In this document: in pieces, positions 34,827 to 42,258 of the stretch
How positions within the stretch are numbered: the stretch's first letter is position 1
Layout of the letters: every line of letters begins with the position of its first letter
Assembly (NCBI GenBank): GCA_964574325.1
Contig: CAZNMY010000019.1
Coordinates: forward strand, 1 to 64,000
Length of the DNA stretch: 64,000 nucleotides
Origin: CAMDPA01 sp964574325
Lineage (GTDB): Bacteria > Pseudomonadota > Alphaproteobacteria > Rhizobiales > Hyphomicrobiaceae
Direction: 5' to 3'
The notes under the pieces: model-generated
The model's input: only the letters and a program-made list of their open reading frames with translations
The model's database searches: none
What the model was told of the DNA's origin: nothing
Program-made: the position numbers and the translations under genes

Positions 34827-35915
34827 CTATCTCCACTTGGGTTTGATGGGTTCGAGCGGACGGTTCCGCGCCGGAGGATTGGCGGCAGCGATCGATCGGA
34901 TGCCGCTCGCCTGTCCGGCGCTTTCGATGCGGCGGCCCGCAAAACGGACTTGCCCCCCGGCGTTTTGAGTGGACGCGGCGCGTAGCGGCGCACCCACGGC
35001 GCGATCCGCTTGGGCCGATTCTTCGGTAACGGTTTCCACCGCATGGATCGTAGCTCTGGCTGTTGGACGGACGACGGGCGGGTTCTTCGGATCGTATGGC
35101 GCACTTCCCGGCGCCTGGGCTCCCCCCGCCATCTCGCGCGAACGCGTGACGAGGAAATCGATCAGGTGATTGCGCAACGGATAGTAATTGGCGAGCTTGT
35201 GCATGTTGGTTCGCGTCCGCTCGCGCGGCAGCGTGTTCTCGACGATCTCCGCGATGCGCGCCTTCGGCCCGTTGGTCATCAGCAGGATCTTGTCGGCGAG
35301 CAGCATCGCCTCGTCGATGTCGTGCGTGATCATGAACGTGGTCTGCTTCGTCCGGCCGTGGATCGAAAGCACTTCGTCCTGCAGGCTGCCGCGCGTCAGC
35401 GCATCGAGCGCACTGAACGGCTCGTCCATCAGCAGCACCTTCGGCTCGATCGACAGCGCACGCGCGATCCCGACGCGCTGGCGCATGCCGCCGGACAACT
35501 GCGCCGGCTTCTTGTGCATCGCTTCCTTCAGATGCACGAGATCGAGATACTTCTCAGCATGCTCGCGCACTTCCACTTTCGACCAGTCCCGCCGCCGGGA
35601 CGAAACCGCGAGCTCGATGTTCGACAGCGCGCTCATCCAAGGCATCAGCGCATGGCCCTGGAAGATCACGGCACGGTCGAGGCTCGGCCCCAGGATGTGT
35701 TGGCCGTTGACGATGATGTGCCCCTCGCTCGGCTCGTCGAGGCCAGCGAGAATATTGAGGATCGTCGACTTGCCGCAGCCGGAATGGCCGATCATGCAGA
35801 CGAACTCGCCTTCCGGAACGTCGAACCAGACGTCCTCGAAGACAGTCAGTGCCCCCTTGCCCTGCGGCTCGGGAAAGCGCCGCGCAAGACCTTGGACTGA
35901 AATGAAACCTGGCAT
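34827..35915 (-). CDS. ABC transporter ATP-binding protein, nitrate/cyanate type
   Basis: Cytoplasmic NTPase of the uptake system. Walker A GHSGCGKST near residue 44, signature LSGGMRQRVGIARAL near 145, Walker B VLLMDEPFSALD near 165, D-loop and H-loop (ITHDIDEA) all intact. An NrtD/SsuB-like core of about 260 residues is followed by an Ala/Pro/Arg-rich tail of about 100 residues not expected in the family. Start ATG 35915. Pairs with the permease and binding protein upstream; cynS follows 7 bp later. Confidence 0.93.
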   Translation of the reverse strand: MPGFISVQGLARRFPEPQGKGALTVFEDVWFDVPEGEFVCMIGHSGCGKSTILNILAGLDEPSEGHIIVNGQHILGPSLDRAVIFQGHALMPWMSALSNIELAVSSRRRDWSKVEVREHAEKYLDLVHLKEAMHKKPAQLSGGMRQRVGIARALSIEPKVLLMDEPFSALDALTRGSLQDEVLSIHGRTKQTTFMITHDIDEAMLLADKILLMTNGPKARIAEIVENTLPRERTRTNMHKLANYYPLRNHLIDFLVTRSREMAGGAQAPGSAPYDPKNPPVVRPTARATIHAVETVTEESAQADRAVGAPLRAASTQNAGGQVRFAGRRIESAGQASGIRSIAAANPPARNRPLEPIKPKWR

Positions 35916-35924
35916 TTTCTACCT

Positions 35925-36021
35925 CGTAGGTTGGGTCAAGGTCGGCACTGCCGGCCGCGACCCAACAATTTTCAGATGCGCCATGGATTGTTGGGTCGCG
36001 CTTCGCTTGACCCAACCTACG
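35925..36021. repeat. Four-armed palindromic intergenic repeat (AT-type) inside the ABC operon
   Basis: Outer arms CGTAGGTTGGGTCAAG (35925-35940) and CTTGACCCAACCTACG (36006-36021) are a perfect 16-bp inverted repeat. Inner arms CGCGACCCAACAAT (35956-35969) and ATTGTTGGGTCGCG (35987-36000) are a perfect 14-bp one. It fills the gap between permease and ATPase genes, so it will be transcribed as a long hairpin in the operon mRNA. Same layout as 18905-18998. Confidence 0.85.
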
Positions 36022-36032
36022 ACTACGGCCCG

Positions 36033-36872
36033 TCAATCCGCGTAAGAAACCATCTGCTGCAGCTTCGCCATCGACAGATCGAGGATCATGCCGACGACGC
36101 CGATCAACAGGATCGCGTTGATCACGTTGGTGATCGACAGGTTGTTCCACTCGTTCCACACGAAGTAGCCGATGCCCGTACCACCGACGAGCATCTCGGC
36201 CGCCACGATGACGAGCCACGCGATGCCGATCGAGATCCGCATGCCCGTGAAGATCGTCGGCGCTGCAGCCGGCAGGATCACACGCAATGCCGTGCGCATG
36301 TTGCCGAGCTCCAAGGTCTTCGCCACGTTGAGCCAGTCCTTCCGCACGGTAGCGACACCGAATGCGGTGTTGATCAGCATCGGCCACAACGAGCAGATGA
36401 AGATCACGAAGATCGCGGAAAGCCCGGAATCCTTGATCGTGTAGAGCGCCAGCGGCATCCACGCGAGCGGCGAAATCGGCTTCAGCACCTGGATGAACGG
36501 ATCGAGCGCTTTACTCATCAGAGGCGACATGCCGATGAGGAACCCGACCGGCACCGCGACGATCACGGCGAGCAGATATCCCAGCAGAACCCGGCCGACC
36601 GAATAGGCGAGCTGGATGCCGACGCCCTTGTCGTTCGGCCCTTTGTCGTAGAACGGATTCGTGATGTGTCCCCACAGCGAAGCACCGACATCGAGCGGCC
36701 CGGGCAACGCCGACTTGCCCTGGCTCGCCGTCGCGCCGACCAGCTTTGCGTATTCGGGATCCATAGTCTGAACCGGCGCACCGGTGCGAACCGCCAGGTG
36801 CCACGCCATCAGGAACAACCCGAGGAACGTCATGGACAGCAGCGCTGCCCTCATCCCGAGAGAAACCCGCAT
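36033..36872 (-). CDS. ABC transporter permease, nitrate/cyanate type
   Basis: Inner-membrane channel subunit, 279 residues with about six hydrophobic segments. The EAA-type loop that docks the ATPase is seen in LELGNMRTALRVILPAAAPTIFTGMRISIGIAW. The N-terminal region (MRAALLSMTFLGLFLMAWHLAV) is a transmembrane helix followed by a periplasmic loop with PEYAKLVGATASQGK. Family NrtB/SsuC. Start ATG 36872; the binding-protein stop is 5 bp upstream. Operon with the binding protein, ATPase and cyanase. Confidence 0.93.
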   Translation of the reverse strand: MRVSLGMRAALLSMTFLGLFLMAWHLAVRTGAPVQTMDPEYAKLVGATASQGKSALPGPLDVGASLWGHITNPFYDKGPNDKGVGIQLAYSVGRVLLGYLLAVIVAVPVGFLIGMSPLMSKALDPFIQVLKPISPLAWMPLALYTIKDSGLSAIFVIFICSLWPMLINTAFGVATVRKDWLNVAKTLELGNMRTALRVILPAAAPTIFTGMRISIGIAWLVIVAAEMLVGGTGIGYFVWNEWNNLSITNVINAILLIGVVGMILDLSMAKLQQMVSYAD

Positions 36873-36877
36873 GACAA

Positions 36878-38227
36878 TCAGCCCCTCTTGATCGCGAAGC
36901 TGGCGACGTAGGCTTCCGGCTTTTCCGGATCGAAAGGCTTGCCCATCACCGAGAAAGTCTTGGTGGTCGATGCCGGCGGCGTGAGCCCCGCCTCCTTCAT
37001 CAGCTTGGCCGCGTCGGTCGCCAGATAGACCTGTCGCGCGACGGCCTTGTAGTCGACGTCTCCCTTGATCTGTCCCCAGCGCTTCATCTGCGACAGAATC
37101 CAGATGGCGAAACTTTCATAGGGGAACGGATCGAAGTCGATACGGTCCGGGACCGTTCTGACATTGCCCAGTCCATCCGCGAACGTGCCCGTGAGCACCT
37201 GCTCCACCACCGTGACCGGCTGGTTCAGGTAGTTCGCAGGCGCGATCGCCGCGGCGATCTGCTTGCGGTTCTCCGCCTTCGAGGCGAACGCCGTTGCGCT
37301 GATGATCGCCCGCAGCAGCGCAGCATAGCTGTTCGGCATACCCATGACGAATTCGCGCGACGCCGCGAACGCGCAGCAGGGATGGCGGTCCCAGATTTCC
37401 TTCGAGAGGATGTGGATGAAGCCCACGCCGTCGAACACCGCGCGTTGGTTCACAGGATCGGGCGCCAGGAACCCGTCGATGTTGTCGGCGCGCAGATTGG
37501 CGACCATCTCGGGCGGCGGCACCGACCGGATCTGGATGTCCTTGTCGGGATCGATACCGTGCTCGGCGACGTAGTAGCGAAGCAGATAGTTGTGCATCGA
37601 ATAGTCGAATGGCACCGCGAATTTCATGCCCTTCCAGGTTTTCGGATCACGCCTGTCCTTGTGCTTCATGCTGAGCGTGATCGCCTGGCCGTTGATGTTC
37701 TCCACCGCCGGCATCGTGTAGGGGATGGGGTTGGAGCCGGTCCCCAGCGTGATCGCCAGCGGCATCGGCGACAGCATGTGCGCGGCGTCGTATTCCTTGT
37801 TGATCGTCTTGTCGCGAACGACGGCCCAGCCCGCAGTCTTGATGACCTCTACGTCGAGGCCCTGCTTCTTGTAGAAGCCCATCGGGTGCGCCATGATGAT
37901 CGGCGTCGCGCAGGTGATCGGAATGAACCCGACCTTCAGCGCTGACTTTTCCGGCTTCGCGCCCTGCGCCAGAACCTCGGTCGCGGTGCCGATCGGAAAC
38001 AGCGAGGAAATCGCCGCCGCGAGTGTCGATGCACCCACCGCCTTCACGATCGCGCGGCGCGAGGCAGCATCGGGAAACAGCGCGCGCAGCACCGTCTCCT
38101 CGACCGCGGGCAGAAGGTCGGCTTCGGTCCCCGTAAGTGCCGCGCGATGCTCGCCCTCACTGGCGTGATGGCCGCAACTGCACCGGCCCGAGGCTACCCG
38201 AACCGGATTGATCGACGCGTCGCTCAT
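36878..38227 (-). CDS. ABC transporter substrate-binding protein, NrtA/CmpA type, with N-terminal Cys/His motif
   Basis: 449 residues. The start ATG 38227 has GGGGGAT upstream; an extended frame is unsupported. Unusually, residues 1-75 carry CSCGHHASEGEH and an acidic helix before a twin-arginine-like SRRAIVK and hydrophobic stretch, suggesting a cytosolic-looking metal-binding head or a Tat-type export signal. The mature fold has the NrtA segments VGFIPITCATPIIMAHPMGFYKKQGLDVEV, AHMLSPMPLAITLG, and IDGFLAPDPVNQRAV, the family's ligand-site signature. Nitrate, cyanate or bicarbonate could be the ligand; the linked cyanase favours cyanate. Confidence 0.88.
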   Translation of the reverse strand: MSDASINPVRVASGRCSCGHHASEGEHRAALTGTEADLLPAVEETVLRALFPDAASRRAIVKAVGASTLAAAISSLFPIGTATEVLAQGAKPEKSALKVGFIPITCATPIIMAHPMGFYKKQGLDVEVIKTAGWAVVRDKTINKEYDAAHMLSPMPLAITLGTGSNPIPYTMPAVENINGQAITLSMKHKDRRDPKTWKGMKFAVPFDYSMHNYLLRYYVAEHGIDPDKDIQIRSVPPPEMVANLRADNIDGFLAPDPVNQRAVFDGVGFIHILSKEIWDRHPCCAFAASREFVMGMPNSYAALLRAIISATAFASKAENRKQIAAAIAPANYLNQPVTVVEQVLTGTFADGLGNVRTVPDRIDFDPFPYESFAIWILSQMKRWGQIKGDVDYKAVARQVYLATDAAKLMKEAGLTPPASTTKTFSVMGKPFDPEKPEAYVASFAIKRG

Positions 38228-38292
38228 GAAATCCCCCTCGGTGACCGGCAATGCCGCCAAGGCATTACCGAACGTTGACTGGTTGCAGAGGG

Positions 38293-38308
38293 AGCAACCC
38301 GCGTGCCA
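38293..38308 (-). promoter_or_regulatory. Sigma-54 (RpoN) promoter of the nitrate/cyanate ABC-cynS operon
   Basis: On the minus strand the sequence is TGGCACGCGGGTTGCT, i.e. TGGCAC-N5-TTGC with correct -24 GG and -12 GC, matching the RpoN consensus TGGCACG-N4-TTGCW. Initiation about 12 bp downstream would leave a leader of about 55 nt before the binding-protein gene. This implies nitrogen control through an NtrC-type activator. The rest of the 38228-38665 gap shows no gene. Confidence 0.75.
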
Positions 38309-38665
38309 CATGCGAGACGACAAAAATAATCATTGAGTATCAGATACGTAGAGGACAATCGACCAACCATTGGGCAGCCATGACATAGGCCACCCTGCAC
38401 AACCTTTGATCGATTGGATGAAGTTTGAGCAGACAGATCAATGGATGAAGTTTTGTGCACACCCCGCTGCCGCCAACTTCATCAGGCGCACATCGAACGA
38501 CCATCCAATTGCTCGAGGCCGAGCCGGAAGGCATTGATCCAGACAGCGAGAAAGCGCGCCACGGCGGGCGATGCGCGGCATGACTCGAAAGCCGAACGGG
38601 ACCTGGAGGGTTCGTGGGGCTGAGCAAGCCGACGGACGGGAGGGGCCGGAGGAAATAGGAACGAA

Positions 38666-38750
38666 TGGTGGAGAGGGCTGGATTCGAACCAGCGTAGGCG
38701 AAGCCAACGGATTTACAGTCCGTCCCCTTTAGCCACTCGGGCACCTCTCC
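38666..38750 (-). tRNA. tRNA-Tyr(GTA)
   Basis: 85-nt class II tRNA on the minus strand with acceptor GGAGAGG/CCTCTCC, discriminator A and encoded 3' CCA. The anticodon loop carries GTA (C-T-G-T-A-A-A loop) and a long variable arm follows, as tyrosine tRNAs have. The TpsiC arm holds GGTTCGAATCC. Confidence 0.96.
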
Positions 38751-38988
38751 ATCACAGGCATGGATCGCGGGAATAGATGTGCCTGCACGGCTCGGCACCG
38801 CACAAACGACAAGTCCCTGCCTTCGCCAGCAGGGACGTGCGAGTGCTGTTATCGTCCGCACGCCCGCCCTGTCAACGGGAAACCGCCGCCCCGAAACAAC
38901 TTGCCTGCGTCCTCGAACCCGGCCATGTCGTCAACGCACGCCGCCGACCTCGTCCAGCCCCTCGCCGTAGCCTCGAACGAGAGCCACC

Positions 38989-39900
38989 ATGCCGCTTGCC
39001 TACCATACCCTCGACGTGTTCACGACACACCGCCTGGCGGGCAATCCGCTGGCCGTTGTGCTGGAAGCCGACATCCTCGAAACCGCGCAGATGCAGGCCA
39101 TCGCCCGCGAGTTCAACCTGCCCGAGACCGTGTTCGTCCTGAAGCCGTTGAACCCCGCCCATTCCGCCCGCATCCGCATATTCACGCCGATGTCCGAAGT
39201 GCCCTTCGCCGGTCATCCGACCGTCGGCACCGCAGCCCTCCTCACTGAATTGCGCCTCGCGGGCCTGCCCGGCAATCATGACCAGCTCGTCACGCTCGAG
39301 CAGACCATCGGTCTCGTCCGGGTCGGCGTCCGCGTCCGCGAAGGCCTGCCGACCTACGCCGAGTTCGACGCCCCCAAGCTGCCGACGCCTGCCGGCGCCC
39401 TCGCCGCCGTCGAGCAGATCGGCGCAGCCCTCGGCCTGATGACCAGCGAGATCGGCTTCGCCAACCACAAGCCCTCGCGCTTCTCGGCCGGAACGAGCTT
39501 CGCGTTCATCCCGATCGCTTCCCGCGAGGCCATCGCCCGGGCCGAGGTCCGCCGCCCCGCCTGGGATGTCGCGTTCGGCGCACAGGGCCTCGTCGGCGCC
39601 TACCTCTACACGCGCGAGACGATCTACAATGCCGCCAGCTTCCACGCCCGCATGTTCGCGCCCGAGGTCGGCATCCCCGAGGACCCCGCGACGGGCTCTG
39701 CCGCCGTGATGTTCGCCGGCGTCATTCTCACCTACGACACCCCGCCCGACGGCACCCACAAGCGGATCATCGAGCAGGGCTACGAAATGGGCCGCCCGAG
39801 CGAGGTCTCGGTGTCGCTCGAAATCAAGCAGGGCAAACTCCACAACGTCCGCATCGGCGGCTCCAGCGTCCGCGTCGCCGAGGGCAAGCTGTACGACTGA
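38989..39900 (+). CDS. PhzF-family isomerase
   Basis: 303 residues; PhzF-like epimerase/isomerase fold made of two similar halves. The active-site Glu is in NLPETVFVLKP near residue 46, the N-terminal YHTLDVFTTHRLAGNPLAVV is diagnostic, and the C-terminal PEDPATGSAAVMFAGVI carries the second conserved DPATGSAA motif. Start ATG 38989 after GAGAG. Most bacterial members have unknown substrates; phenazine synthesis is not implied. Solitary. Confidence 0.92.
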   Translation: MPLAYHTLDVFTTHRLAGNPLAVVLEADILETAQMQAIAREFNLPETVFVLKPLNPAHSARIRIFTPMSEVPFAGHPTVGTAALLTELRLAGLPGNHDQLVTLEQTIGLVRVGVRVREGLPTYAEFDAPKLPTPAGALAAVEQIGAALGLMTSEIGFANHKPSRFSAGTSFAFIPIASREAIARAEVRRPAWDVAFGAQGLVGAYLYTRETIYNAASFHARMFAPEVGIPEDPATGSAAVMFAGVILTYDTPPDGTHKRIIEQGYEMGRPSEVSVSLEIKQGKLHNVRIGGSSVRVAEGKLYD

Positions 39901-39915
39901 GACTTCTCGCCCAGG

Positions 39916-40287
39916 TCACTTCCCCGCGAACGCCGCCGCATAGACATCCGGCTTGAAGCCCACCAGCGGTTTCTCCCCGCCTTCCACCACCGGGCGTTTT
40001 ATCATCGACGGCTGCGCGATCATCAGACCGATCGCCTTCTCCGCATCGAGCCCTTGCCTGGCCACGTCCGGCAGCTTCTTGAACGTCGTGCCCGCCCGGT
40101 TGAGCAGCACTTCCCAGCCCACCTGCCCCACCCATCGCTCCAGCGTCGCCCTGTCGATCCCCGCCGTCTTGTAGTCGTGAAACGCATAGGCGACGCCACG
40201 CTCGTCGAGCCAGGCCCGCGCCTTCTTCATCGTGTCGCACGCCTTGATGCCGTGCACGGTGATTGCAGCCCCCGAAGCGCTCGCCAT
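39916..40287 (-). CDS. ArsC/Spx-family reductase (YffB-like)
   Basis: 123 residues, thioredoxin-fold protein of the ArsC family. The N-terminal HGIKACDTMKKARAWLDERGV contains one Cys near residue 17, but no second conserved Cys nearby, as in YffB-like members. The Arg-containing segment IKRPVVEG is the family's C-terminal marker. Start ATG 40287. No arsR or arsB nearby, so arsenate reduction is not implied. Converges with phzF. Confidence 0.85.
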   Translation of the reverse strand: MASASGAAITVHGIKACDTMKKARAWLDERGVAYAFHDYKTAGIDRATLERWVGQVGWEVLLNRAGTTFKKLPDVARQGLDAEKAIGLMIAQPSMIKRPVVEGGEKPLVGFKPDVYAAAFAGK

Positions 40288-40393
40288 GAACGTATTTCCC
40301 GTCTCGTTCCGCTATCAGGCTCTCATCCCCCCGACCCACTCGGTGGTCAAGCCCGGGTGCAGGCACCCAGGTCTTGACGGCCGCCTTGCAACA

Positions 40394-40413
40394 GACTAGT
40401 TACCTGACTAGTC
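40394..40413. promoter_or_regulatory. Palindromic operator before the Phd/VapC genes
   Basis: GACTAGT (40394-40400) and ACTAGTC (40407-40413) form a perfect 7-bp inverted repeat around 6 bp, ending 19 bp before the antitoxin start. Toxin-antitoxin operons are usually autorepressed at such dyads. Confidence 0.55.
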
Positions 40414-40432
40414 CTATAGAGGTTTAGAAACC

Positions 40433-40690
40433 ATGAAGCATTGGCCCGTGCAAGATGCCAAGGCACGGTTCAGCCAGCTCCTCGACGAATGCCTGAAGAA
40501 CGGTCCGCAGATCGTCACGAGGCGCGGCGCTGAAACCGCCGTTCTGGTCCCCATTGAAGAATGGCGCCGGCTGGAAGGCGCCGCGAAACCCAACCTCAAG
40601 GACCTGCTACTGGCCGAAGGATCACGTGGCGACCTCGGCCGTGCTCCACGTGGGCGCTTGAAGCGGCGCCAGCCGATTGCGATCGAGTGA
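40433..40690 (+). CDS. Phd/YefM-type antitoxin
   Basis: 85 residues. The N-terminal half MKHWPVQDAKARFSQLLDECL followed by IVTRRGAETAVLVPIEEWRRLE is the Phd/YefM DNA-binding and dimerisation fold; the basic, disordered C-terminus is the toxin-neutralising part. Start ATG 40433. Stops next to or overlapping the toxin start, forming a two-gene toxin-antitoxin operon. A perfect dyad 19 bp upstream is the likely self-regulated operator. Confidence 0.92.
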   Translation: MKHWPVQDAKARFSQLLDECLKNGPQIVTRRGAETAVLVPIEEWRRLEGAAKPNLKDLLLAEGSRGDLGRAPRGRLKRRQPIAIE

Positions 40691-40698
40691 TCCGACCT

Positions 40699-41121
40699 AT
40701 GTACTTGCTCGATACGAACGTCGTTTCCGAATTGCGCCGTCCGAAACCTCATGGCGCTGTCGTGGCGTGGATCAGGGCCGCCAATGCCACCGACCTCTAT
40801 ATTTCAGCGGTCACTGTCGGCGAGATCCAAGCTGGCATCGAACTCACGCGCCACCAAGCCCCCGCCAAGGCGGCCGAGATCGAGGCATGGCTGGAGCAGG
40901 TCATCGCGACCGGCAGCATCCTCTCGATGGACGGAGAAACATTCCGTCGTTGGGCGCGCCTGATGCATCATCGGTCCGACGATGCGATCGAAGATGCGAT
41001 GATCGCCGCCACTGCACTCGTCGGAAACTATGTCGTGGTGACGAGGAACGAGCGCGATTTCAGACCATTCGGAGTGCGAACACTGAATCCGTTCGAGGCG
41101 AAGACCGATCCGCCGACATGA
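40699..41121 (+). CDS. VapC-type PIN-domain toxin (FitB group)
   Basis: 140 residues; PIN-domain ribonuclease toxin. Acidic active-site residues are in MYLLDTNVVSELRR (Asp4), SAVTVGEIQAGIE (Glu), SDDAIEDAMIAATA (Asp) and TRNERDFRPFGV (Asp), all intact. Start taken as ATG 40699, 8 bp after the antitoxin stop; a GTG at 40687 overlapping the stop by 4 bp is an alternative. Cognate to the Phd-type antitoxin. Confidence 0.92.
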   Translation: MYLLDTNVVSELRRPKPHGAVVAWIRAANATDLYISAVTVGEIQAGIELTRHQAPAKAAEIEAWLEQVIATGSILSMDGETFRRWARLMHHRSDDAIEDAMIAATALVGNYVVVTRNERDFRPFGVRTLNPFEAKTDPPT

Positions 41122-41144
41122 TCCCCCTTCCCCCTGGCTTGCCC

Positions 41145-41387
41145 CTAACTCCCATCCGACACTTCCTCGAGCCGCTCGATGGCTTCCTCGACGACATCCA
41201 GCGAAACCGGATCGACGCCTATCGACGGTGCAACCCGCACGTTCGTGACGTTCTCGATGAAATGCCAGCCGTCTTTCGCACTCGTCCCGCTGCCCACACG
41301 ATGCGGCACGATCCGATACCCGTTCTCGCCCAGCCGATTGGCCCGTCGCCGCAGACGGCGCACGCGTGCGTGTTCAGTGTTGTTCAT
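41145..41387 (-). CDS. Small conserved-looking protein coupled to a PIN-toxin remnant
   Basis: 80 residues (MNNTEHARVRRLRRRANRLGENGYRIV...). The basic N-terminal HARVRRLRRRANRLG resembles a family of small proteins I recall as hypothetical, often with R-R-x-A-R-x-x-G. The ATG at 41387 overlaps the stop of the upstream PIN fragment by 4 bp, showing that it was translationally coupled to that gene. No function known; possibly an orphan gene of the damaged module. Confidence 0.5.
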   Translation of the reverse strand: MNNTEHARVRRLRRRANRLGENGYRIVPHRVGSGTSAKDGWHFIENVTNVRVAPSIGVDPVSLDVVEEAIERLEEVSDGS

Positions 41388-41578
41388 GGCAGCAGCCAGG
41401 GAGTGAGAAGCGGTACGCACATCGGCTCGAAGTCCCCGGTATTTCGTGTCACGACGATCAGATCATCCACTGGCGCAGTCGCAGCGATCAGCTCTTCGAC
41501 CCCGGGCCGAGGATAAGGCCACGCTACGCACGAGCGCGAGCGCGCACACAGGCGCGCTATGCCAGCGACGATCGGCAC
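41384..41578 (-). pseudogene. Remnant of a VapC/FitB-type PIN toxin
   Basis: The last 50 or so codons match the C-terminus of PIN toxins: EELIAATAPVDDLIVVTRNTGDFEP followed by VPLLTPW, where the Asp in GDF is a catalytic-site residue. The N-terminal half with the first Asp and the Glu is not in this frame; a neighbouring frame just upstream has LTGTVCCEVKG, which could be the eroded Glu motif. No intact start or antitoxin is present, so it is a broken gene. Confidence 0.65.
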
Positions 41579-41657
41579 CCCTTTACCTCACAGCACACAG
41601 TGCCCGTCAAGAAAATGTGGACCGTTTTCACATCAGCTAGACCGTAATATACAAGTG

Positions 41658-41679
41658 GATACGACAGCTACGATACGAC
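41658..41679. promoter_or_regulatory. Direct repeat upstream of the modE-like gene
   Basis: GATACGAC occurs at 41658-41665 and again at 41672-41679, a 14-bp period, about 125 bp before the modE-like start. It is a possible regulator site in an otherwise gene-free 220-bp gap. It does not match the classical ModE palindrome. Confidence 0.3.
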
Positions 41680-41802
41680 CGTCTCCAGCTCGTCAATTCG
41701 ATCGGCTCGCACGGAGCAGACGCCCCCTGTGACGCTTCGCTCGAGAGGCTGCCCGAACCGTCATCGATCGAAACATGGCCCACAATCTCGGGAACACTCT
41801 CC

Positions 41803-42153
41803 ATGGCCCGCATCACGATCAGAATCGACCTCGACGACGACCGCAATATCGGCCACGGCAAGATCCGGCTTCTCGAGCAGATCGCCGAGCATGGCTCGAT
41901 CTCCAGCGCCGCTCGGGCCATGGGCATGTCGTACCGGCGCGCATGGCTTCTGGCTGACGAACTCAACACCATGTTCGAGCATCCCGTACTGGAGACGCAG
42001 CACGGCGGCGCCGGCGGCGGCCATGCCCGCCTCACCGATTTCGGTCATGCTCTCGTCGGTCATTACCGCACCATCGAGGCCCATGCGACCCACACCTTCA
42101 AGAAGCAGATCACCGGCCTCGAGCGGAACCTGAGAGCGAAGGCCCGCGCCTGA
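41803..42153 (+). CDS. ModE-like molybdate-responsive winged-helix regulator
   Basis: 116 residues containing only the N-terminal winged-helix domain of ModE/LysR type (IRLLEQIAEHGSISSAARAMGMSYRRAWLLADELN). The two C-terminal Mop domains that bind molybdate in E. coli ModE are absent. Position directly before modABC on the same strand identifies its role as the local molybdate regulator; sensing without Mop domains may be indirect. Start ATG 41803. Confidence 0.85.
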   Translation: MARITIRIDLDDDRNIGHGKIRLLEQIAEHGSISSAARAMGMSYRRAWLLADELNTMFEHPVLETQHGGAGGGHARLTDFGHALVGHYRTIEAHATHTFKKQITGLERNLRAKARA

Positions 42154-42258
42154 ACGAGGAAGCAAGCAAGACATCCAGATGAGAATATCGCTTGACCTTC
42201 GTGACTGAGCGACCCAAGACCTCGAAATAGCCTTCGGAACATATCGAAAGGCACGGAC

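Noticed and set aside
42154..42258. ModE palindrome upstream of modA
   Set aside because: CGAAATA...ACATATCG is only partly symmetrical and does not match the known ModE site well.
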